Shown: one piece after another, positions 9,468 to 21,468 of the stretch | Layout of the letters: every line of letters begins with the position of its first letter | How positions within the stretch are numbered: position 1 is the first letter of the stretch | NCBI GenBank assembly: GCA_048213135.1 | Contig: PS015039.1 | Coordinates: 72,785 to 136,784, forward strand | DNA from: Reclinomonas americana ATCC 50394 | Lineage: Eukaryota > Jakobida > Jakobea > Jakobida | Reading direction: 5' to 3' | DNA length: 64,000 nucleotides | The notes under the pieces: generated by a model | What the model was told of the DNA's origin: nothing | Seen by the model: only the letters and a program-made list of their open reading frames with translations | Database searches by the model: none | Made by a program: the position numbers and the translations under genes

Positions 9468-12400
9468 ATGCCGTCGCACGCATCACCGACCAAGAGCGAC
9501 GCGGCCTCCTCCACAAAGCGCTCCGGATCGGTCGCCACTGAGGCCGCCTCTCCACCACCGGCCTCTGCTGTGCCAATGCCACTGCCACTACCACTGCAAG
9601 GTAATTGGGGAGGAGCAAATGCGCGCGCTGATGAACTTGTGAGGCAATCTTGGATTGAGATTGATTTTGTTTGTGTGCGGTGCAGGGTCAACCGGATCGT
9701 CAGCACACTCGGCCGATCGGCATGCAACCTCCGCCTCCTCACTGTCACCGCCGCCGCGAGCGTTGTTTGACAGTGAGGAGGGCCACGACAAGGTGGCAGA
9801 AGAGCTCAAGCGACGCTCCGACGCCACATCTACAGTTGCGGCGGAGTCAGTTTCTGTGCCGTTTCGCGCTTCTTTCTTGCTCACGATGCTGATGGTAGAT
9901 CGAGGCCATGCTCTCCACTGTGGAGGAGTTCATGACAGAGAATCTCTTCAACGAGGACGAAGCACAGATCATGGGCATTGATTTGCTGGATGGTGAATAC
10001 GGAGGGACGCTGTCAGCGCGACTCGCCCGCGGTGCGTACTCCTCCTCCATGCGCCACAACGCACAGCTTTGCTTATCCCTGTGTGTTCGTTTGCCTGCCT
10101 CGTAGAGCGCGACCTCATGGGCCTCATTGAGATCGCCGACATCAAGCAACGTGAAGGCTCGAGCGCCAATGCAGGGGCGGTGCTGGAGGAGAAAGCATTC
10201 GCGAAGCGTGAAGAGGTGAGTGCGAGAGAGTGGCAATCGCGACGCACGAAAGAGATACACGAGCCGGTTCTCACTCGTGACACGCCGGGCTTGGCGGTGC
10301 AGTTTATGCGAGAGAGTCGGTTCCAAGTCGACACGCTGCTGTTGCTCCGAGACCGCCGACTCGAGGAGCTCAAGCAGCCCATCAAGGAGCTGGAAACGTG
10401 GGCAGCCAAGACTGACGCTCCGAGCTACTCGATGACGGAGGAGGGCGCAGTGATGCAGGTCAACGCCATGGATGCCGACGCGATGGGCGACCTGGTGCAG
10501 CACGTGGCCAGCAACATTCGCGTGTTGGCCGAGGCACTCAGGCTGTACAGCGGCACGCAGAAGCAAGGTACGGCACCAGTACAGATCCAAGCTTGTTTGT
10601 GTGTGTGCCCGATGGTGAGGCTGAGGGAGGAAACGGAAAAAAACAGGCACAGAAGCAGAGCCTCAAGAGGATCCACGAGTGGCGGAACTGCTGGCATCGT
10701 TGAACGATGCGACGTCTCGAGTTGCGTGGCGAGTGTACTAGCCTACGCTATGAGTGTGAGAGTGCTGAATTCTTGTGGCAGCTGGACTTCTTCCGGCGCG
10801 AGATCGACAATCGGACGCAGATGTGGACGCTCGAGCAGCAGCGGTTGGAAAATGAGAAGCGTGCGCTGGCGAGGAAGGCCGGTGAGCTGTCGTCGCAAAT
10901 GGGACGAGAGCGCACGGTATGGGAGACGCAAGCACAGCAGTGATGGTGATGCAGCATGTCGTGACGCCTGTTGTGCAGGAGAAAAACCGACTGAGGCGAC
11001 TTCTGGAGGAGATCACTGCGCAGATGAACCTGCTGACGCAGCGCAGCAAGAATCAGGCGTCGGATGTGATTGCGACAAACCAAGCACTGCAAGACAAGGT
11101 CCTCGAACTGGAAGTCATGTACGCCAACAAGGTAGGGAAGGAAAGAAATGTCTGCGACGGCCACGCAGTCTCACGCACTGCGTTTGTGCCACAGGAACGC
11201 ATGATCGAGGCAGCTCGAGAACAGGCGGCCGAGCGTGAGATGCAACTTGCCGTGCTCACCGCTCGCGTGAAGCGAGCCGAGGACGAAATAATAGGCTACC
11301 AAGAGCGACTGCGCGCGGCTACAAGCATGATTGCCTCGCTGCGCGGCGAGGAGCGCGCCGGCACACCGCCCGCCAACATTACCTTGTCGCGATGTGAGTC
11401 GCTGTCGAGGTCGTGTGCAATATGCTGTTCTGCATGCACTCACTGAAGCAATGCAGCTTCCCTGAGTTCGGCGTCGGACGGTCTCATGCAAGCAGAAGAA
11501 CTGGTGCGGCGACTGGACGAGCGACTCAACCAGGCCCAGCGCATCTCGGTCGACAAGATGCTTGTCGCCTTTCAGGGAATCATCGCGCAAGTGCAGGCCG
11601 GTGCGCATTCATTGCTTCCAGCAGAGTTGCATGCTGGTCATGCACACGCCTGCTCACTTTGTATGTCGTGCACAGAGGCCATTGGTCGTGCGTCGAGAGC
11701 ACACGAGATGCTCGCGGAACGTGCGGCGGCTGACGTGATTGCACTCGAGAAGCACAAGGCGGTTCGTATGCTTGCGTGCCATGCTACCGCGACCAACAAC
11801 GCACTCGTTTTGACATCTTGAGCTCGCAGTTGTCCGCCGAGCTTCTGCGAGTCCGCGCACTGCTGCTGCACGAGCGCAAGCTGCGCCGACGACTGCTTCG
11901 CAAGTCGCCACAGCAACAACAGCAGGACCAGTTGGAAGAGGCACAGGAGCAGGCCGTGTTTGAGACGGTTTCGTGGCGTTTCTTGCCTTCAAGTATTCTC
12001 GTTCTTTTTGTTTCTCTTACTGCAGGCTGCGAGCAGGAGGATGCTGCATTGCAGGCCGACATCAAGCAGACTGCCGAGCGGCTGGAGGCCATGCGCGCCA
12101 AATCCAAAGAACAAGCCGTGGAACGCTCCAAAGAGGCCACCGCCTTTGCGATGGAGTTGTTCAGGGAGTTCGACAAGCATGTTCTGGAGATCCAACAGGA
12201 GGTGGTGCAGCACTCCTCGGCCACCATTCGTGACACGATGGCCGCCCTTATTCATGTGAGTCGCGACATACCGCTGCACATGTCGTGTCATCTATAACAT
12301 GAATGTGTGTGCAGGCCTTGCCGAGCCATGCACCGCAGTTCCGGACTCGCGACAAGCGTGCAACGGAACTCTCCACCAACAATGTTCGCGTGCAAGAACT

Positions 12401-15400
12401 CGTCAACGAGCTGGCCGAGCTGCGTGAGCAGAAGGAGGCGGCTGAGGATCTGGTGTCCACCACCGCCGACGAGGTGACAGAGAAGATCGTTGGTCAGTTC
12501 TTTTCTCCACGTGCGCATGCAGCTGTCATGTACTGTCTGGTCTCACACTCGCGCTCACGCAGCTGCCAGACAACCGCTGATGGAACAGGTGGCCGAGCTC
12601 CGCTCGCAACTTGAGAGGCAGGCGAGCAATTTGCGGATCGCTGCGGATGCGTTGCACGAGGTGCGAAGTGGCAGTGTGCAGTCACTGTTGAAGACAATGG
12701 CTTTCTCATATTTGTCTCTGCACAGGCCGGCCTTCCCGACGACTTTTCCGTCGACACGCCCCTCTCGCCGGTGGCGATGCAGCCGACGAGTGCTGCCCCG
12801 GTTCCTGTGGTTGTGCCGACGGACGTCGACGACGTTGTGGAGAGCACCGCTGACGAGGCGAAGCCATCGAAGCGGAAGGAGGGTGGAAAGAACAAGAATC
12901 GAGCACCAAAAGCGCCACCAGAGACAACAGCAGCAGCAAGGTTGGCGCCGCCGAAGAGAGTTGAAGAGCCTCCCGAGGTTTTGCCGGACGATGACAAGCC
13001 GGCGGAGGTGGAAGTGGCGGCTCCAGTCGTGTCACCAGATCCCGATATCACCATCACTGACGACGACCATGTGTCTCGGACGAGACGACCGCGGCGCGGT
13101 GAAGCGGATCCAGAGGCTGTTAGCAGTGAGCAACTGCAATCGTTTGTCGCTGCCATGCTTGCCCAGCTGGCCAAGCTGTGGAAGGACGACGGGATGAGCA
13201 TCGAGAAGCGCTCGTCGCAACTCGTCAACCGGCAGACAGCGCCAGAACCGGCGGCGCGTCAGTTGCAAGCCCTGGTGCAACTGGTGGAGGTGCGTCGGCA
13301 CTCTCGCCTTTTTGTTGCATTGCCACCACTGACGTGTGCGTGTGCGCGTAGGAGGTCATTGGCGGAGCGGGTCGCGAACAGCGCAAGGTATGTAGGGTTG
13401 TACCCACACCCTTGTGCCACCGTTGTGCGTTCTCACCTGCCTGCGCATGGGCAGCTGCAAAAACTGGCCGATGATGCGGAAGGCAGGAAGCAGCAGCTGG
13501 AGCAGTCGCTGTATGAGAGTCAGAAGCTCCTCCTGTCGCAGACCAGCGACATGGACCGCTTGCGTGATCGTCTGCGCAATGCACAACTGCAGTCGCACGA
13601 GAGGCGTGCCACCGATGCCAGACTCGGACAAGTGCGTATGTTTGCATCCACCACGGGCACACAGAACGTGTCAGCTTACTTGCTCGTTCCATCATCGTCT
13701 CAGGACGCTGCGGAGATTCTGCACCGCGATCGCACCATTGTGGAGCAGACTGCGCAAGTGGACGTGGAGCAGGCGGTGACGCAAGGACAACTGTACGCCA
13801 TTATCAGTTGAGCACGATACCTATTACTCTCGTGTTGCACAAGGACGTGTGCTTGCTCACTCGTTTCCTCGGTGTGCAGAGCGCCAGCAGGACCCCGATC
13901 GCTTCAAAGTCAGCCAGCGGGTGGCCGATTACTTGCGTCGCATGCAGGATCTGCACGAGGCTTCACTGGAGCGGCTGCGAAAGAAGCGCGAGGAGCTGGC
14001 ACGCGAGCGTGAAAGGAACTGGGTGCTGGCCTTCACCTTGTGCGTCTTTTCCCGGTTGCACGCGCGCTCTTCTTCTTCACCGCACACACTCAGCATTCGC
14101 TGTCGCGCAGACTGCACGAGGTGACAGTGCGTGTGGAGAAGCCACGGCGGCCGGCACCGAACCCTGATGAGCCCACATACCCCCCACCTGCCGTGCGAAC
14201 ACCGTCGCCCACGATTTCTCCTCCTCGGCAGATTGTTTCCGGGTCACCAACGCCCACACTAATGCCGTTTTCGGAGCACTACGGCAAATTCGTGCCGCGG
14301 ACTCCACCGCTGCACCACACAAACAGTCCCAGCTCACAGACTCCGCCACAACTCTTGCTCCGTCGCAGTCATGTCACCTTCCACACCGACACGCTGCTGC
14401 AGTCACTGCCGGCTCCGGCACCGCGACCGGTCGAACAGCGTCGCCGATCAACTGGAAGCTACGTCGATCCAGTGCTGGCACCACAACGTGGCAGCGGTTT
14501 CTTCAACCGGTCTCCCAAAGGCCACGCCGTCGCCGCGCCATCGCTCGTTCCCATCGCCAACAGCTCTCCATCGTCCACCATTGACACGCGGGCGAGTATG
14601 GCGCTGCCCGTGGACGACGCGCACTTGGCCGGTCACGCTCTCTCAGACGTGAAGCCTACTTACCAGAAACACCGTCGCCGCCACAGCACAGATGTCAATC
14701 TCTCCAGCATCGGCAACGACGATCTGACACAGAGCAAGCAGCGTCAGGAGCTGGCGGTGGACGGTATCACCTCCGCCGGCTACCTTGATTTTGACGCAAG
14801 CTCTTCGCGGACAACCAGGTGCTAAGTGTGTGTGCGCAAGTACGTGCACTTCACCTCACTAACGACCGTGTGTGTACGTGTACGTGCAGACAATCGAATC
14901 GACTCGAGTCGCCGCCATCGCCGTCGCCAAGCCCTCCGCGCTTTGCCAAGACACCGACTCTGAGTGCAGCCGCCTCGCCTCCTGCCACCGCAAACAGCTT
15001 CACGCTGCCGCCGGTGGACGAGTTCCAACCGCCAGCGCAGCGTCTCGCGGCTTCTTCCGAGCCGCGATACATCAACACTCCGTCGTTGCAGCACGGTGCC
15101 GCTGCAGATGGTGCGTATGTGACATGACACTCAGCTGTCGCATGGATGAAACTGAGTGCGTGCGTGCAGGTGAACTGGATGGTCTCACAGAGTCGGCACT
15201 GCGCAATAACGCCGACGTGATGGCCATGCACGCAAGCTCAATCCCTCAGGTCGGCGCACCGCATGTGGATCTCGGCAGTCTGCTCTCAGTGGGTGCACCA
15301 CGACCGGATGCCGATGCGCGGACGGCATCTGGCCGCAATGCCGGAATCAGTGCGCCACAGAGTGGATCGCGAACGCCGGTGCATGTGAGAATCGCCGGGC

Positions 15401-15590
15401 ACGGTACACCGCCGAAGAAGGAGTGCGTACACCACCTCGTTACCTGCAACCATACAACGTCAACGTCTCACTCATTCGTCTGCCATCGTGCAGTCTCCTG
15501 GTGCCTCCGCCTGCAGGATCCCCCACCTCACCGTCTTCGAGTTCAGTTGTGCTGCCTCAAATCACCGTCAATCGGCAGCAACAAAAGTAA
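9468..15590 (+). CDS. Large coiled-coil protein, unknown family
   Basis: Many exons run in phase from 9449-9600, 9686-9834, 9899-10031, 10106-10215 and 10303-10567 through to a TAA at 15588-15590. ATG 9468 is the first available start but sits beside a gap. The N-terminus is Ser/Pro-rich. It is followed by long heptad-rich helices: FFRREIDNRTQMWTLEQQRL, EKNRLRRLLEEITAQMNLL, EELVRRLDERLNQAQRI, LAELREQKEAAEDLVS and LEQSLYESQKLLL. A charged Pro/Ala/Lys linker (about 12770-13100) interrupts them. After YLRRMQDLHEASLERLRKKR the C-terminal third is Pro/Ser-rich and unstructured. The look is that of a cytoskeletal, centrosomal or ciliary scaffold, but no family motif was recognised. It converges on the mannosidase gene with 41 bp between stops. 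Confidence 0.75.
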
Positions 15591-15631
15591 AGAAGAAGAA
15601 GACTGGTTGTAGTTGCCTGCGCGGTGAACGT

Positions 15632-18600
15632 TCACTGAGAGAACACAATGCGCATTGTCAGCAGCTGGAACGGCTTGTAGTCAAAGTCGATGCGATTCTT
15701 GCCCCCCTTGCGAGCGACGCGTACGCGCGAAACGCCGTCGCCGCCCGCCGCCTTCTCCAACAAGTCGACTTCCTCGACAGATGACACTGGGAAACTCGGG
15801 TCAAACGACAACGAGCCGCGTCCCCGACTGGCGGTGGACACGTGGAGTCGCACGATCAATTCCCGCTACGATACACATTCGAAGCGTGTGAGCCCAGTAA
15901 CGTGCAGCGAGGGAGGGCAGGCGCCGCACGTACCTTTTCAGCAGCCGCGTCTTCGGAGAGTTTGATCGAATCCACAATGATGCAAGCAGGGCTGACTGAC
16001 AACAGACCCCCGGCGACACTGGCGTCATCATCGCCGTTTACCTGCACCGCAACGTAACGAGCATGACCGACTGCACACATCAGACGAAAACGTTCTGGTA
16101 AAACACACAAACACACCTCGTCCACAGCTGCCGTTTCCTTTACCACAGTCAGCCAATCGGCTGCGTCCGCATGAACAGCTACCAGTGCCGAGCCCGCATC
16201 ACCAGTGTGTGGTAGCAGCGAGTACGTGAACTCGTGCAGTCCCTTGTTTGCGCACCCCACTGTCAGTCACGGACAAAATACTTGAAAAAGTCGCAAAGCC
16301 AAGTACCTGATCTGCGTTGGCGTGCGGTGCGGTGGCCGACTTGATAAGAGTGAGACTCATCACTCCATTGTGCACGTCGCCGCCATACTTGGTGTGCGAA
16401 ATCAGTGCAACACCATAGTCCTGCTCCGACAAGTCCATGTACCTATTATTGCATTTGTGAGGGAGGAGGGCCACATGTGGAAAAACAAAGTGCTCAGCCT
16501 CTCACACATACCTCTGGAAGGGGGTCTCGAAACGCGCAACATCCCATTCGGTGTTCACATGTGTCGAGCGCTGCACCTCGCCAAACTGGATGCCATGCGA
16601 CGCGTGACTGTTGTGAACATTCACTGGGAAGGCGACACGCAACAACTGCATCGGAAATGCCGATGTCAGCACATGTCAGTGCTTGCCGACGTCCGCGCAA
16701 GCAGGCAGCAAGAGTACCTTGTGTTGCAGTCCCCACTGCACGCGTGTGACAAAGTCGATGCGGCGAGAGTGGGCGTAGAACACGATATCTTGCGAGATCA
16801 CTGCCTTGCGACGATTGTACTCGTGCGAGATCGTGCAGTGGAACGGCACCGTGACACTGTGTCGTCGCTTGTACGGCGTTCCGAGACGACACGCGTCGCG
16901 CGACATGGCAATTGGGTGCTCCTACCCCCAGTCATATGATGTGAGGCACGCAAGGAAGGAGGAAACGTGCACGACCGCGTCCACACCTGATAGAATGAGT
17001 CAATGTCCCAGGCGTCCCTGCACCAGATGCACGCATGAGACGTCGCGTGTAGACAGACGTGCAAGCAAATAAGAGAGCTGACCACTTCATGGGATGGTCC
17101 ACATAGAGCAGCAGCTGGTTGGCCACCGCGCCGGCAGGCAACACCTGGCGTCGGCCTTGCTTGTCAAACTGTGCAGGCGGCCGCGCGTGTGAGAAAGTGC
17201 GCAAAGTCCTTTGACCCCCCAACAAGATGGTGAGGCACGCATGCGTACCAGACTGGTGATGGTCCCGTTCTTGGCCACGTGCGCGGTGTAGAATGCGGAG
17301 CGCACTTCGACACCGTCTGCACTCACGTCCAAACCGAGTTTCGCAGTCTCGTCGGGCGTGGCGCCACCGACCAGCTCCGAGGCTTGCGCCGTGGCCGCGT
17401 CCACCAACAGCGTGGCTCCACGAGTTTCCCGGCCCTTCGTCGCTGGTACGTCGGCAAACGTCGCATGGACCATGAAATCCGATGCCGGCTGACCTCCCGG
17501 TGGAGTCCACCGCACCCATCCAGCCGACGGCACAGCCACGAGGTGCTCATTGACTGTCTCAGACGACGATCCTTCGCGCAGCAGCACCAGCCGGTTGACG
17601 GCCAACTACGCCAAGCAGCACATTACAGGCAGTCGTGAGTCTGACGCCGAGCAAGCGCGAGACACTCACTGCAACCTCACGTACCGAGTTAAACAACATC
17701 ACTGCCTCGGAAGAGGAAGAGGACGAGTCCACGTCATTCGTGTACAGGCACTCGGTCAGCTGTGCGGTCAGTGATTGGGTGGCGTTACCAGCACGCCACT
17801 CAATCGACGAGTGCTGCTGTCGGGCCTCGTTGTAGACTTCGCCGATAGACGAGCCAGCTGCATGGACAGAGAGTGTCAGCAGAGAAGAAGAACGAAGCAA
17901 TGGCAGTGCGCCAACGACAACAGAACGAAGAATGTCGTGGAACTGCAGCAGCAGCAAGTCCTCCCACGTGGCGCGGATATCGAGCGGCGCAGAGTCGGCC
18001 TCAGCGAGGCAGCGGTCGCCGGCCACGCGTACAACCGACTGCAAGAACTCCACGTTGCGGAGTCGGGACTCGTTTTCGCGATTGGCGCGTTTGNNNNNNN
18101 NNNNNNNNNNNNNNNNNNNNNNNNNNNNNNNNNNNNNNNNNNNNNNNNNNNNNNNNNNNNNNNNNNNNNNNNNNNNNNNNNNNNNNNNNNNNNNNNNNNN
18201 NNNNNNNNNNNNNNNNNNNNNNNNNNNNNNNNNNNNNNNNNNNNNNNNNNNNNNNNNNNNNNNNNNNNNNNNNNNNNNNNNNNNNNNNNNNNNNNNNNNN
18301 NNNNNNNNNNNNNNNNNNNNNNNNNNNNNNNNNNNNNNNNNNNNNNNNNNNNNNNNNNNNNNNNNNNNNNNNNNNNNNNNNNNNNNNNNNNNNNNNNNNN
18401 NNNNNNNNNNNNNNNNNNNNNNNNNNNNNNNNNNNNNNNNNNNNNNNNNNNNNNNNNNNNNNNNNNNNNNNNNNNNNNNNNNNNNNNNNNNNNNNNNNNN
18501 NNNNNNNNNNNNNNNNNNNNNNNNNNNNNNNNNNNNNNNNNNNNNNNNNNNATCCATGCCTGCAACACGCATGTTAAAGGGGGGCAACGAACCAGGAAGC

Positions 18601-21405
18601 GTCCTCGCCTCGCTTCCTCACCTGTGACGTGTATGTGCCCCGATGATACTCGAGATACAGCTCGCCGTCCCAGATCGGCAGCGCGGCGCTCTTCGCCTGC
18701 ACTGTCTGCATCAGCGCAGACACAGTGCCGAGGTGAACCTGCGGCACACCCTCCAGCTGCCAGTCGGCGAGGCGCTCGGCCGTCTCCAACATGGTAACGG
18801 TCGGTCCACCACCACCGTCGCCGTACCTGCGTGTGCATTCGCAGAAGGGGGGCACAGTNNNNNNNNNNNNNNNNNNNNNNNNNNNNNNNNNNNNNNNNNN
18901 NNNNNNNNNNNNNNNNNNNNNNNNNNNNNNNNNNNNNNNNNNNNNNNNNNNNNNNNNNNNNNNNNNNNNNNNNNNNNNNNNNNNNNNNNNNNNNNNNNNN
19001 NNNNNNNNNNNNNNNNNNNNNNNNNNNNNNNNGAGTGCTGTGTGCGCCGTCATGCGTGATGCACTGCGACTTGCGAGGATCGTACCCAAATGTCACCAGT
19101 GGCTCCAGATCGAGTGAGCGCTGTCGGTAGCCGGTGTAGGCGCGAGTAATCTCGTGCGGTGTCATCTCGGCGTTGTAGGTGGTGGAAAAGTCGCGCTCAC
19201 TCGAGCTCTGCGAACCGACGATCATGTGCACGGCCACCGAGGAGCCGTCGATGCCGCGCCAACGGAAGGTGTCTGCAAGTGTGCAAGTGAGCATGCGTGT
19301 TCTACCCTGACTCTGGCCAGCTCCGCATCGACCGACATACCGTGTGGCATACGAGTGTACTGGTTCCAGCTCAGCTTGCTCGTGACGAAGCCAGTGACGC
19401 CGGCGAGTTTCATGATCTGCGGCAGGGCTCCGGAGAATCCTGCACAGCACATGAGCACACACAGACACTGAGCAGGCAAACAGAAACTAATGTCCACCCT
19501 CCACACCGAAGCAGTCGGGTAGAAACAGGACGCGGCTGTCGACATCGAGCAGCTCGCGGAAGGCACGCTTCCCGTACAGGAACTGACGCACAAGTGACTC
19601 GCCCGAAGGAAGATTCGTGTCGCTCTCCACAAACATGGCACCTGGACATGGTTAGCGCACAGTGTGGCAGCACGGTAAACACGCGCACGTTGTTTGACAG
19701 ACTGACCTTCCGCCTCCCACCGACCGCTCTTGACCAAGGTGCGCACTTCGTCAAACAGCTCCGGCGCAATCTTTTGCAGCTCGCGGTAGACCCACGCCGA
19801 CGATTGCAGGAATGTGTGGTGCGGGTAGGCACGCATTAAGTTCACCTGCGTGGCGGTGGTGCGCACTGCCCCCAACAAAGTGAAGCATGAGTGAGGTGGA
19901 AGAGAGGGAGTTGGGCAACGACGACGGCGCGCACCAATCTTGTGACGCGTCTGTGACACTGGCCACTGCAAATGATAGCCACGCCGTAGTAAGCACTAAG
20001 AGGCGGCACACAAGAAAGAGAGGAGAAACCAGCGCCAACGCACCAACCACGCAAGATCAATGTGCGCGTGACCAACAGCCATGACCACAGGTGTAAAGGA
20101 TCGAACGGTGGCGGCGTTGTCCGGCGACGCAGCACTCGTCTCCGACGACGACAGCTGCTTCGTGGTCGTCTCCTTGTCCACGTCCTCTTCCGTCTCGGAC
20201 TCCTTGTCAGCCGGCTTCGCCCCCGACGATGCATCGACTGGAGGCGGACCGCCACGTGGCACATACGGATCCAAGTTGCGCTGCTTGAGCAGCTCCTTCA
20301 ATTTGTGCACGTCAAACTTTACAGTGGCCTCCTGTCGATGCTGCGGAACCGGGACCGTGAATGGCAAGTTTGCTGCGGCTGCTGCACTAACGGTCGCCAG
20401 CTGGTCCAGGCGACGGTCGCCAAGCACCGCGTTGAAAGCCTCCTGCGCAGCCGGCACCGACGTGTAGAACGTCTGACCGCCTGTTTCACCGGTGACTCCC
20501 AAAAAGTCCAGACGCTGCATGCCGGCAGCCCTGTGCAGCAAGAGTACACGCTGGTGAATCCACTGCCACGCAGTCAACACGATCATCATCTGACGCACAC
20601 TGCCTCCAGCAACATGACACGAGTTGCGTGCTCCGGCAGCACGGCGGCCACCTCAAGCGCCACCCGGAAGTCGTGATACAAGCGGTACGTTGCTCGACTG
20701 ATCCACTGCAACTCGAACGACGACAGTGCATGGTTCACACGGCAGCGCCCATCAAAGAACACGGCGGTGGCCGTCATGGTCATGCCCTGCGACAAGTGCA
20801 CCGGATGATCGCGATGCTCCTTGTCGACGGCGCCAACTCGGATGTCGTCGAGAAACACCTGGCCTTCGGGGCCGGCCGGGAACTGATCGTTGTGCGGGTT
20901 GTCGAGGTACGACGGCTCCACGCCCACGTGCAACAGCACCACCTCATCATCGCTCCAATGTCGAGGCATGTCCAGCTTGGCACGAAAGTACGTCCATCCC
21001 TGCCGTTTGCCCCAGCGCTCGCCCAGCATGAACGGCTCCCATCGACTGTCGTCCTTGTTGGGTGCCGTGAACAGTGGTGTGCCTGTGGACCCGTGAGAAA
21101 GGAGAGAATGCACAAGGGAGAGAGAGGGAAGGAGAGCACCATCTCGGATGATGCTGACCATGCGAGCGGCTTGTCGCTGCAGCACCAAGTACGAGCGCAC
21201 TTGGTCGAGCATGCCTCGCAGACCCTCGAGGCGGAACTTGAGGTCGTGGTGACGTGTGCGCGTGGTCGTCGGAGTCGACGGCTGATGATGATGATGCTGT
21301 GTGAGGAGGGCACGCACAGAGGGGGAGAGATGGAGGACAACGCACCAGTGGCGACAGCACAAGGTACAGTGCAAGCAGCAGCGCCGCCCACACGACAAAC
21401 CGCAT
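15632..21405 (-). CDS. Alpha-mannosidase, GH38 family
   Basis: Exon 1 (21346-21405) encodes a hydrophobic N-terminus, MRFVVWAALLLALYLVLSPL, a signal peptide or anchor. An all-beta-like N-terminal region (WTYFRAKLDMP, VFLDDIRVGAV) and a Gln/Glu/Ser linker precede the catalytic domain. That domain has the metal-binding GHAHIDLAWLWPVSQTRHKI (about 20070-19920), SDTNLPSGESLVRQF, FLPDCFG with the nucleophile Asp at 19514-19516, FSGALPQIMKLAGVTGF, KLSWNQYTRMP, FGYGDGGGGPTVTMLE and LYLEYHRGTYTSQ followed by KRANRENE. The end, PFQLLTMRIVFSQ, is the usual beta-sandwich terminus. The motifs match the MAN2C1/AMS1-like branch, normally cytosolic or vacuolar, so the leader suggests lysosome or secretory targeting. 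N gaps (18094-18551, 18859-19032) fall mainly in introns. A 2-base frame break lies near 20597. Confidence 0.9.
18094..18551. other. Assembly gap (458 N)
   Basis: The gap sits between the exon ending TYTSQ and the exon beginning KRANRENE of the mannosidase. These motifs are nearly contiguous in the family, so mostly intron is missing. Confidence 0.9.
18859..19032. other. Assembly gap (174 N)
   Basis: The gap lies inside the mannosidase intron between TFG and YGDGGGG; the flanking exons join in phase. Confidence 0.9.
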
Positions 21406-21468
21406 TCGCTCTCTCTTCTCACTATCAACGAAACGAAGCTGCAGTGTCCTGCACGCACGCACAAAACA
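21406..21468. promoter_or_regulatory. 63-bp bidirectional promoter
   Basis: Only 63 bp separate the start codons of the divergent mannosidase and Q/acid-rich genes. The segment must hold both 5' leaders or both promoters. It contains AGTGTCCTGC (21443-21452), also present in inverse orientation in the 59-bp divergent spacer at 38274-38332. No TATA box is seen. Confidence 0.6.
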
